Of a stretch of 64,000 nt of DNA, positions 12,237 to 23,000 are shown piece by piece. Position 1 is the stretch's first letter; every line of letters begins with the position of its first letter. Source of the DNA: Camarhynchus parvulus (lineage: Eukaryota > Chordata > Aves > Passeriformes > Thraupidae); assembly GCF_901933205.1 (NCBI RefSeq), contig NC_044573.1, positions 57,724,493 through 57,788,492 of the forward strand. Direction: 5' to 3'. The translations under genes and the position numbers were made by a program. The notes beneath the pieces are model-generated. The model saw only the letters and a program-made list of their open reading frames with translations, was not told the origin of the DNA and searched no databases.

Positions 12237-12242
12237 AATAAA
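12237..12242 (+). terminator. Candidate polyadenylation signal of vanin copy A
   Basis: AATAAA lies about 280 bp downstream of the copy A stop codon. It is the first canonical hexamer after that stop. The same position in the left repeat reads AATTAA and is not canonical. Confidence 0.5.
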
Positions 12243-13102
12243 TTCTTCTGACTTTACTGGTGTACGATTCAGTGGGTTGTGCCCCAATGAAAAAGAATTT
12301 TTAATTATTCGAAATTTTTGTTGGAATATTCAAAGCCATTTCCACAGCACTGTTCCCACCCCATTTCTGAACAGCCACTTTTGTAAACAAGAGATTACCA
12401 GAACCTTTGAAAATTTTAATTTCCTTGGAAAAGGAAAAATAGTCTCAAAAATATGTTCCTTCAAGGAACAGTTATTCAGCTCAGCACACTGCAGTGTGTT
12501 ATCATACCATGGCCTAACTCACAGTTGGATAAGTCTACTTTTAATCTTTCTGGCCACATTTTTAGGATGTGGAAAATCTCCCTAGCACAGAATTGTAGAC
12601 AACAGTTTGTGTCACAAATGCTCAAAACAAGCAATTTCTCAGGAGCATGTCTGTGTTCCCATGGAATGGTTGCTCCTGCCGGTGCTAGGGAGAGCCGGGA
12701 CTGCGCCAGCAGGTGTTGGGTAAGGGGAATGAACAGCTGGTGCAGCTGGGACAGGCTGGCACGTGTGAGGATGTGGGCCCTGCAGACTGTGTTTCTTAGG
12801 CAGGTGGACTGGATTACTTTGTGACTGCCAGCTAAGATTTCTATCTGTGCCCAATTCTGTTGCTTGTTGTGCAGGTTTGCTTTGAAGTACAAGCATTACA
12901 TTTAATCTAACAGCATTAAAAATAGACTTGCAGGAGTTTGGGTATTGTTTGTTTGTTTGTTTGTTTGTTGTTTTTTCTGACAAGGGAATGTCTTAGATTG
13001 TATTCTGTAAAAGTATCCAACTGGATGCCTCTACAATCCATGTAGTGGAAGTTATGGGAAACATTCTATTGTTCGGGGAGGCACAGCACTGTATCTTTAA
13101 TT

Positions 13103-13554
13103 TTGTACCCGCGCCCTGGGAGCAGCTGTCCTGTTAGGGCACAAGTAACAAAACTACGTGCTGCTGGCAGAAGTGAGCGCCTTCTGACTTCCCGACTCCT
13201 GCTCACGTGTGCTCAGCGCTCGGCAGGGATTGCGTGGCTGCCGAGTGCCCTTTCACACAGCCTCCTCCAGGCAGGCTAAACCCTTGGAGTGCGCACTTGT
13301 CTTCCTCACGCTCTCCTCTCGCTAAGCTCAAGAAAAGAAGCCGGAGCACAGTCTGACGGCAGACTCCCTCTACAGCTAAGCTGATTTAGCAGCACATTGC
13401 ATCCTGCTTCGCAAAGTCAATCCTCAGGTAGCCCCCACCATCAGGCGGTGGCAGCGATGGGAACGGGTGCTGTACAGGGGTGGGAAGGGTGCATTGGCTG
13501 TGGAAAGTAGGCGGATCCTCTAGCTAAGTTTCCCCTTACAGTGTCCGCAGGCAC
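13103..13554. promoter_or_regulatory. CpG-enriched patch in right repeat copy
   Basis: This is the counterpart of the patch at 1069-1520, with a few substitutions. It lies between vanin copies A and B, 6.5 kb upstream of the copy B start. The same possible roles and doubts apply. High similarity between copies may reflect recent duplication and not constraint. Confidence 0.3.
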
Positions 13555-14741
13555 GGAGAGCCCCGATCGCTGCACTTTTCTTCAGTTTATTCGGTGGATT
13601 TGTTTGTTTGCCTGGTGTCAGTTCCTTGCTCCTGGGCGAGCTCCCAGCTCCGCAGGAAATGGGGAGCGGTGCCTGCTGGTACCGAGGCAAACAGGGATAA
13701 CTCCACTGCACTTGTGCCGGCAGTGGGACTGGAATTCTGCGGGGCATTCCCCTGGCACTGCGCTTGTAAATATTTCTGCTCAGCCCTGGCAGGGCAGTCA
13801 CCTTTCTGGCTGATGTTCTCACTCGTGCTAAACAAGGGAGCACTTGCTGCTTCCTTCTTCACACTGATGTCTGATTGTGCTTAATGTGCCTCAGCCTATA
13901 TTCCATTTGGTAAAAAAGTGAGGCAGAGAGGGAGGGAGGCTTCCAAGCTGCATTAGTTCAAGTATCACTGAGATCTCTCCTGCAGCCTTTAAAAGGTTGT
14001 ATTTCAGGCTCCTGAATGAGCATGCTGGATCTAGGAATGGGTGTAGAGAAATACTTAGGAATGAAAATCACCAGATAAAAATCAAAGTTCCTAATGATTG
14101 AAAGCCTCAGTCAGCACTACTCTGTGAGAGAACTCTGTGGTATCTGCATTCATCAGCGTGTCTGTATTTTCTGAACCAGCCCTACAGTGACAGTCTGCTG
14201 TAGCTGAAAGCAGCCAGCCTGTTCTGATTCCCAGTGCTCAGATAGCCTTTTTCAAATGAGAATACTGCAGATACTAAAAAGTCAAAAAATGGAAAATGTC
14301 ATTGGAACAAATAGTTTTGAAGTGAGTTGAAGATTAAAATGAAGGCCTCTCAATACACAGCAGCTTCCTGTGTACAGAAAGATGTGCAGAGCAGCAGGCA
14401 TGCTACTGCACCTGGTGAACTAGCCTGCTCTTTTGCTTCAGGCTAGCGAGAGACAGGCAATGAGTTACTTACATGCCGATGAAAAATTCTATCCAGATTA
14501 GTATTTTCTGGTGGAAGGCTGTTGGAAAGTGATGCCCAGCTAAACAGAAGTGACTGGGAGAGACACTGGGATAAACTCAAGGGACAGTTCTGCTGCTGGC
14601 CTACTGGGTGCATGACATCTTGCGTACAGTGAGATGTTAATGCAATTTCTGTGGTCTAGAGAAACTCAGAAGCAAGCTGCACATACTGAGACATAGCACA
14701 GGAATTGAGAAATATGAAGATACTAGAATGAAGAAATTTTT

Positions 14742-16331
14742 AAGACAGCCTGTAGCTGTGTCCTGCTAAGCCCTCTGCAGGACAGCAATGGAATAAACTG
14801 TCTCAAAGCAGTCACAGTGAATTTGCTCATAGTGATTAATCAGACCTATTAAACACATTTTAATTTAATCATTAGTTTCAGTGAGAGATATGGTGTGATG
14901 TATCTTCTTCCTGTTTTGTCACATTTTTCTGAGCTCTTGGTGTGTTCATATGGGTACTCTTCTAATAAACTCCTTGTTTCACATTTATCAGTCATGTCCT
15001 GAATGATGGATGCTTGATAAGTAAAAAAACAACCCCAACTTAATCAGTCATTACTGTAATGCTATTTAGACGGTTGTGTGAAAGGGATCATCTGAAACAA
15101 GACTCACAACCAACATGCCTCCCCGTGATATTTCTGTAATTGAAGCTCTACACTGTTATGTCCAAATGGGATACAGCATCATCTACAACAACCATCCTGA
15201 TTATGTTTCTCATTTCCAGTTGCAAAAACTCATCAATGTGTTTTGTTTAACAATAATGTGGAAATATTGTGTTATTACTACCATTTTTTGAGAAGAATCT
15301 ATTTCTATGTCAAGATTGCTAATATTTTATTGTTCAAAACAGCAGTTGTTTTTCTCTGTTTGTTGGATTTTTATTTTTCTAATCATCAGAAAGCCTGAAT
15401 TGTAGTCCAGACTACATGACTAAACATTCTTATTAAAACAGCAATTGCATATTTTTTCATTGCAGATTATTATGGGACCAGTAAATAAAGCAGTGAAAGA
15501 TGTGATTTGTGGCAGGTCTATACATATGCTCAATATTTCTTTGTCTCTGGAATATGGCTTGTGCTGACTTATGCCAGTCTACTCTTTTACCACAATTAGA
15601 CCTTTTTTCCCCCTATTTGTGTTGCTTTGGTTTTATATCCTTTATGCCATTGGTGCCTGTCATGTAGGAAATGGCAACAGAGTGCATCATGGAAGCTGAA
15701 TGAGGACTGCAGTCAAAGAGCTCCTCCTGAAACAAAATGTGCCACCACTTTTTGGTCAGAACATGATTTGAATCATTATTTGTATGAAACCTCTGTTGAA
15801 ATAAAACTTGGAATTGAAACCTCAAATTATTCTGGTTGTCAGTTCTGAAAAACAGCTTGATGACGCCTCCTGACTGCACTGGATGCTATTCAGTGACAGA
15901 ATTTTTACTGCAACCAGTAAAGAACTCACTGAGTGACCTGGTATCTCATAGCAGCTCCTCCCTCCCATCTTCTCTGCTTCCTTCTGGTCATGTAACACCA
16001 ATGGATGTGAAATAAGCTTTTCCCTTTTTCTCCTTGCTAATGATGGGTGGTGCTGCCCTGCAGGTGAATTTTCTGTAGGAATTTGGGGATTTATAGTTTT
16101 GTTTCAGACCATCTAGTCCCGGTGAGATGGCACTGTTCACATTTTTGTTTTCTCTTCTCCCCAGTGACCTGTGTTTTGTTGATGCTGCTGGACCTTAGTG
16201 GCCTTCTTCCAGCACATCAGTGTATAAAGATGTGCATGTTCTGGGGCTGTGTCCTTTAAGAGTGGTCAGAGATCTCTGTTTGTGTAATTTCTCCTTCCTT
16301 TTCCCCACATTGCTACCATTGCTGGTCTCAT
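14742..16331. other. Intergenic DNA, no gene recognised
   Basis: This is AT-rich sequence between the right repeat and a CR1. Frames at 15627-15848 (+) and 15613-15879 (-) overlap on opposite strands and resemble no family known to me. It is absent upstream of copy A, so it was either inserted on the copy B side or deleted on the copy A side. Confidence 0.6.
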
Positions 16332-17240
16332 GATAGAATAATAGAATTTTCAGGGTTGGAAGAGACCTTTGAGATCATCCAGTCCAGCTGTAAACTTGGC
16401 ACCGCCACTGTAACTCCTAAACCATTAAACCATCATGAAGTGCCATATCCAGACCCCTCTTAAACATGTCTGGGGCTCAACCACTTCCCTGCACAACTTA
16501 TTCCAATGCCTGACCAACTGTACAGTGAAAAAATTCTTTTCTAATGTCTAACCTGAATCTCCTCTGTCCCAGTTTAAGGCCATTACCTCTAGTCCTCTCA
16601 TTGCAGGCACAGCAGGAGAGACTGGCCCTCACCTCACTGCAAACTCCTTTCAGGGAGTTATAGTGATGAAGTCTCCCGTGAGCTTCCTCTTCTCTAGGCT
16701 AAACAAATCCAGCTTCCTCAGCTGTTCCTCATAATGCATGTTTTCTAGACCTTTCAGGAGCCTTGTTGCCCTTCTCTGGACAGGCTCCATCACTTCAATG
16801 CCCTTGTTAGAGTTCCAGAATGAAACACAGCACCAAAGTGCAGCCTCACCAGTGCTAAGTACAGTGGGTGATCACTTCCCTTGTCCTGCTGGCCGCACTG
16901 TTGTTGATACAGGCCCAGATGCCATTGATCTTCTTGCCCACCTGGGCACACTGGTGGCTCATACTGAGCCAGCTGTCAGCCAGCGCTCCCATGTCCATTT
17001 CTGCCAAACAGCTCTTTAGCCGCTCCTCTCCCAGCCTGTAGCACTGCCTGGGGTTGCTGTGACCCAAGGGTAGGATCTGGCACCTCCCTTTCTTGAACCT
17101 CCTGCAATTGTCCTTAGTCCATTGGTCAAGTCTGTCCAGCTCTCACTGTAGACCCTTCCTATCCTTACACAGATCAGCACTTACACCCAACTCAGTGTCA
17201 TCTAGCCATTTTTTTACCCATCCAAGATTTTTACCATGAT
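16332..17240 (-). mobile_element. CR1 LINE, 5'-truncated, minus strand
   Basis: The left edge ('gatagaataatagaattttcagggttggaagagacctttgagatcatccagtccag') is the reverse complement of a typical avian CR1 3' end. The body runs through known CR1 landmarks: the 'ctctggacaggctccatcac' region, a 'gggcacactggtggctcat' stretch and a 'ccagctctcac..gacccttcctatcc' stretch. Frames in it are broken, so it is a dead copy. The right limit is approximate. Confidence 0.9.
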
Positions 17241-17974
17241 CCTTTCAAGGTCCTCAATCCCATATTCTGGAGCTGGTGAGACAATGGGAGTTCAAATATT
17301 CTCCAAACTCCAGCACTGATTACCGCTGCTGTGTGCCATATGACCATTTTGTTTCCAAATGTAAATAGTCACATGTGATGTAACAGTGACACGTCTCACA
17401 TAATGACATGTTTATCAAAAGCCCCAGACAATGTGCTCTGATTCATGGAAGCTCAACATTATTGCTGCTAAAGCCACACTGTCTTAAAACATTGTTCACT
17501 GTTTGAGTCAGTTACTGTGTGACCACAGACTGATCTCAGTCCAGCAAGGGTTTATCCAGTGTGGTCCTCTTCCCATGGGTACAAACTCTGCAGACACTGT
17601 ACTTGTCCCCAGGGAACCTGGGTGATAGCACAACTCTCTCCCAAAGAAAGGATCTGGATTTAAGAGAAGTTATGGCACCTGGGAAGGTCTCACCTTGCAG
17701 AAAGGATTCAGCCGGAGTGTGTGGCCAGTCTCAAAGCTGAGAGGTGGCTTCTTCAGGTTTGTTCACTGCTGATACCAGTCCTCTGGATAATGGAATGTGT
17801 GTGCAGGTGATGTAGGATCCCAGCCCTGAATGTGGTGAGTATCTTGAATCCAGGATTTTGTTCAAGCCATTGTGGTTTGGTTAAGGTATGTTGAGTATTT
17901 TCCTACAGAAGACTGGCAGAAGCCATAATGACACTGAATTCTTTTTGCTGCAGAGATTGCATAACACTTATCAT

Positions 17975-18172
17975 TGTGAAATGTGTTATTGTGAGAAGTG
18001 AGTCAAGAATACAGAAAGTAATCCTGTGCAAGTCCACCCGTCACCCACATACCAACTCCCTCTGTATAAAAACAAGGCTGCGTGTAACCACCGATAACAA
18101 TAAACACTTCTTCGAGGGTAGTGCAGAAAAAACCCTTTCGTTACCTGACTGCTGAGTCAGAACCACAGAAGG
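17975..18172 (+). mobile_element. Candidate LTR-like fragment
   Basis: A TATAAAA box at 18065-18071 is followed 28 bp later by AATAAA at 18099-18104, then a CA-rich downstream stretch. That compact promoter-plus-polyadenylation layout is typical of an LTR. The segment can be bounded by TG and CA, but I found no target duplication and no second copy in the window. It could instead be a chance pairing or a non-coding transcript end. Confidence 0.3.
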
Positions 18173-18927
18173 TAAGAAACTTGGGTGCCAGATACAAGTG
18201 ATTTTTGTGCACATGCAGCTTTAGCTTCAAGATTTCTGCTGGAGTGACCTGTAGATATAAGAAAGCACATTGCAATAAGCAAAATCTAGAAATAGTGTGT
18301 CCTATTCATGACGGTCTTCCTACAGAGATTTTTTGGGACCAGAGATCTTTGGGGCTTTGTTATTGAGCGGTGGGTGTGCTGATGGTTCTGCTCAGACAAC
18401 CAGCCTTCCTTGCAGCTCCTCCCTAGGATATGCAGCAGCCCCCAAAGTCCCTGCTACTCCGGCCTGTGCTGTGCTGAGCTGGGGTGGCACAGGTATTACC
18501 CATGCTGGGGTACCTACGTCTCCCAGCACCTCATGCCCTTGAGTTTGAGCAGGAGTGTGTTCACCCTGGTCTCTGCTGAGATTTCCCAAAGTTGTTTTCC
18601 TTCTGGGACTCAGGGTTGCTTAAACTGTGTTACTAAAGCAATACTATGCCTGATTTTTTGGTATATCTGGTAAGTAACGTGTTTTTTCAGCTGCATCACA
18701 GTGGTGGCTTCTGAGTGACTTCCCTGTGTTGCTGTGAGGCAGAATTGCTCAATGCTGGCCGCTCTCTTGCCTTTGATGCTGAGTCTTTCCGGACAGGGTG
18801 ATTACATGGGTGTCATCTTTTAGCTACCCTGGGGAATTCCCAGCTTTTGTGCAAGACTTCCTCTTTTTAAAGCCCACTGCCTTTACCTGCCTGCCACATC
18901 CCCTTGGGTGACTTCCAGGCTCCAGAC

Positions 18928-19118
18928 ATGGGGCTTCCTAGCACTTGTGCCTCTGCTGTGCTTTTGGTGCTATCTGCTCTGGAGCCCTGTGCCCCGAACA
19001 CAGATGTTGCAGCCATCTGTGAGCACAATGACATTTTAGAATCATAGACTTGATGAAGTGTTGGCTTCTCCTGAGGAGGCCTTGGTGCTGATGGAGAAAG
19101 ATCATTCTTTTGGGTGAC
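18928..19118 (+). pseudogene. Decayed vanin first exon (relic)
   Basis: Starting at ATG 18928 the frame gives a hydrophobic leader, then NTDVAAICEHNDIL, which lines up with [14 protein letters not shown] of exon 1 in copies A and B. It hits a TAG at 19045-19047. Similarity resumes in a shifted frame at 19070 as PEEALVLMEKDHSF, matching the [14 protein letters not shown] region. Spacing between the two matched parts is 55 nt against 51 nt in the intact genes. No splice donor and no exon 2 relic were found before copy B. The frameshift plus stop rule out use as a coding first exon. It implies an older vanin copy between A and B. Confidence 0.7.
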
Positions 19119-20059
19119 ACTACATAGGGAATAGGAAGATTTTGCAAGGAGGAAGAAGGGGTTTTTATAAAATTTCTTCTATGTGGTAAATGACAAGTCA
19201 GGTTACATTCCTTTACCCTCACTAAAGTACCACAGGTCCTAATTAAGGTTTTTCTAGGGATCATCTAAAACTATAGTAGCAATATTCTATTTACAAAATA
19301 CTATGCTAAAAATTTATTTCCATGAGAAAAAATGGTGCTTTCCATGAGTAATTTCAAGTTGCTTATTGTACAAAAACTTCATTTTCTTTTCATCGTAAAG
19401 AACAAAATGTGTTGTCAAATTCTTTCTCACAAAACAAGCAAGTCTGTTAGCTCTAGGCAGAGAGGTCAGCACAATTCAGGGGGTAGTTTATACTGCAGTG
19501 TGATCCCAGTGGGGAGGACACTCACAAGGCACCCACTTGAACTGTAATAAGCCATTGGACAAAAGCAGGAGGTATGGCAGGACCATGTCTCATAAACATC
19601 ACTGAATTGTCTGCACCCTGGAGCAAGAGGGCTGCACTCCACACAGGTGGGCTGTCTTCAGTCGTGGCTGAAGTTTCCACTGATGGCAGCCATGTGCAGT
19701 AAGGTGATAGGGAGTAGTGTGTCCTAACCAGGGGAGTCTGGGCTTTCCCTGAGATGGGTTCAAAAGCATGGAGAGGGATGTGCAAGTGAAATGTGCAAGT
19801 GCTCCTTCCAATGAACCCCTTGTAGATTAACATGGCTTCTGACAAGCTCTCTTAGCCTTTTGTTCTACTTTTTATTTAAAACCTTTCATATTGGAAACAA
19901 GATCAAATTCCGAGAAAAGCTTCTTTGACTTTTTGCCAGAAATCTCTCAGATTACTCAACAGAAGATTATTGCCAAAGCAAACCTATTAGTCGTTACTCC
20001 TCCTCTTTCTCTCCAGTTTATATTCCCCATGCTGACCCAGGAGCTGGGAGGCTGCAGCC

Positions 20060-23000
20060 ATGCTCCCTTCCCAGGCTCTCCTGCCCGCTGTGGTGTTTGC
20101 ACTCGCAGCCCTTCGGGCCCTTGCCTCTGACACCTTCCTGGCAGCCGTCTACGAGCACGCCGTCATCCTGCCACATCCCACCCAGGAGCCCGTTCCTGCC
20201 AGCGATGCTTTGGCCCTGATGAACAGAAACATGGATGTCTTGGAAGGGGCCATCAAGGAAGCTGCCCAGCAGGTACGAGGGCTGCCATGAGGGCTGTCCA
20301 TCAGTGTTTTCTGCTCCTGCTGACCCTCCTGTTTGTCTGTTGATGGGTGCCCTTTAAACGGAGCCTGTTGTGACAGGGTGCCCACATCATTGTGACTCCT
20401 GAAGATGGCATCTATGGCTGGCAATTCACAAGAGAATCCATCTACCCCTACCTGGAGGATATCCCTGATCCAGCGGTGAATTGGATACCTTGCACTGACC
20501 CCTCAAGGTGATTCCTTCTGCAGTGGTTTTGGTGATTTCAGCCTGTTATCTCATGGAGTCTTGAGCAGCTCACATTAAATGACTAAGATCTGCTAATTCT
20601 TTAATCTATAAAAATTCACAAGTACTGTAGAAATGAGATGAATCAAAAAGAGTTCTTAATTAAATAGTAATGGGAATATGTCAGGTAAAAGCATTGAGAC
20701 AGTTTTACTTGCAAAAGGACAAAAATGAGAATGTTTTAGGCAAAATGATTATTTTAAAAACATGCACAAATTTATTGATTCAGATCACTTGTGAAAACCT
20801 TCTGTAAGTGGAAGCTATTTTATTATCATGTAGCTGCATGGATCAGACGAGCTGATTCAGTCCTCAGTTCAGGTGGCCGAGTGATTTCTAAACCAAATTG
20901 CACAAAATATTAATCTAGATCTGAAAGAAATATCTTTTGGAAATCCAGCCACTTGCACACCTGCTGTGTTAGGCATAGAGGTGGTCTCAACGTGTGCGGC
21001 TTGGGACACTGAAAAGACCAAGTTCATGTCTAAGCTAACCTTTTATTTTCTCTTTTGAGGCTTTATGGAGCTAGATTTCAGGAGTCCTCAGCTCTGTAAA
21101 TGCTGTGCCCACTTTTTACTAAAGGCATACAGACAACAATTATTTAAAAAGGCTAAAATTTTCTTCTGAATCAGGGCTTACAGCTGCTTGATAATTTGCT
21201 TTTTAAGCTATTTAAGATTTATGTCTCTGTACTGATTTATTCTTGTCTTTGCTTTGTGAAGCTCTTCACATCTTTGTATGCATGTTAGCTGGAAATTCTA
21301 TCCACACAGAAAATAACATTGTAAAGGATACAGGAAAGAAGAGCACAGGGAGGCCATTTTTTAAAGATAAAAGAGACTGGCAATTTAAAATGATGCTATG
21401 AACAGAGAAGAAAATGAACAAAACCTATGATTTGATCTATTGCTTTTTCAGCATCTGGGGATGGGCAGTAAATGGAGTAGTAATTCTGAATGCATTACTT
21501 TTACGTGGGGCACTTAAAATTCTATAAGACTTTTTTTTCCTTCACTAAAAATGCAATAGATTTGGTCCAGCACCAGTACAGGAACGACTCAGCTGCATGG
21601 CCAGAAATAACTCCATCTATGTGGTTGCAAATATTGGGGACAAGAAGCCATGTAACTCCAGTGACCTCAGCTGCCCCAGGGACAGTCGGTACCAGTACAA
21701 TACGGATGTTGTCTTTGACACACAGGGCAAACTGGTGGCTCGGTACCATAAGGTAAGGAAATGCTTCAGCATCAACCTCTAATTTATTATCAATTAATTT
21801 TTCAGCTCTCTGACACCAGTTTCAGATAGTTTATACAGTAATTTTACATTACTATAAAGTGACAACCAGTCCGGGATGATTTGATGATCTTATGGCCAGA
21901 AGAAAAACTCTAAGTAATTGCTTGACCAGTCAGGCAAATTATTCTCAGGAGCACTGCAGCTGCAGAGTGCATGCCAGCTGCCAAACACTTAAGGGCTACA
22001 TTTATGACAGTAAATGTTAAGAAAACAGTGACAGAATTTTCCATACTCAATAAACATTAGCTTTTCCTTGATACATTTGTAGCCAACCTAGACAGTGCTT
22101 TCGCAGGGGACATCTTGGCCCTTGATCTTAGAGTTAAGCAGCTAATACTGGATGGGCCTTGCTGTCAGGAGGTAGATCGGGCACAGCCACCCCATTTTTT
22201 GTGGGGGGGAGGGTCAGCTGGATGGATACAAACCAGCTGTGCTAGCCAGCTCGGTACCTCCACTCCCAGTTCTGTATTAAAGCTTGTCTCAGATGCAAAA
22301 GCTGTTCATAATCTTGCCTTATTTTCAGTTTCTAATATGCCATTTTCATCATCTGCAGTACAATCTGTTTAGAAGTGAAACTCAGTTTGATTATCCAAAA
22401 GAGCCAGAACCTGTCACCTTTGAGACTCCTTTTGGGAAGTTCGGCGTTTTCACTTGCTTTGACATCCTTTTCTATGAGCCTGCCGTGGTCCTGGTGAGCA
22501 AGATGCAGGTGGACACCGTGCTCTTCCCAACAGCTTGGATGAATGTCCTGCCCTTTCTGACTGCAATTGAATTTCACTCTGCTTGGGCTATGGGCATGGG
22601 TGTTAACTTACTTTCTGCAAATACTCACAACACCACCAAGGCAATGACAGGTGAGTTGCATTCAGGAAGAGGGAAATTGTTCCCAGATTCAGAAGCAGGC
22701 AGTTTTAAACATAGTGAAGTCTCTAAAAAACAGTGTTTTAATTGGACTAAAGATCTTTGAGATTTGGTACTGAATGCAACAAACAACTTCAGGTAAAAGA
22801 ATGTTGAATGTTCTGAAAAAGGTAAAAATAGGAAAAAATAAACATTAAGACATTAGACATTTCTAAAAATAGAAAAATAGGCATTAAGTTTTGATAACTT
22901 AAAAGTGAAATTTTATTTCAGAAAATAGCACAAAGTTTCACTTAAATTTTCAGTCTCTCATCTAGAGGCAGCATTTTCTGTATAAAATTCAATCATCAGT

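Larger units (their letters stand above)
12031..14741. repeat. 2.7 kb direct repeat, right copy
   Basis: This is the second copy of the block at 1-2705, offset by 12030 to about 12036 bases. It starts about 70 bp past the copy A stop codon, so it includes the copy A 3' flank. Differences from the left copy include a 10 bp deletion near 14471 and an 11 bp insertion near 14620. Similarity ends near 14741, after which the sequence is unlike the copy A upstream region. It contains the second CpG-enriched patch (about 13103-13554) and the (TTTG)n run near 12945-12970. Confidence 0.95.

Noticed and set aside
19891..20130. Frame reading into vanin B exon 1 from upstream
   Set aside because: It is out of frame with the signal peptide start at 20060, so it cannot be an N-terminal extension.
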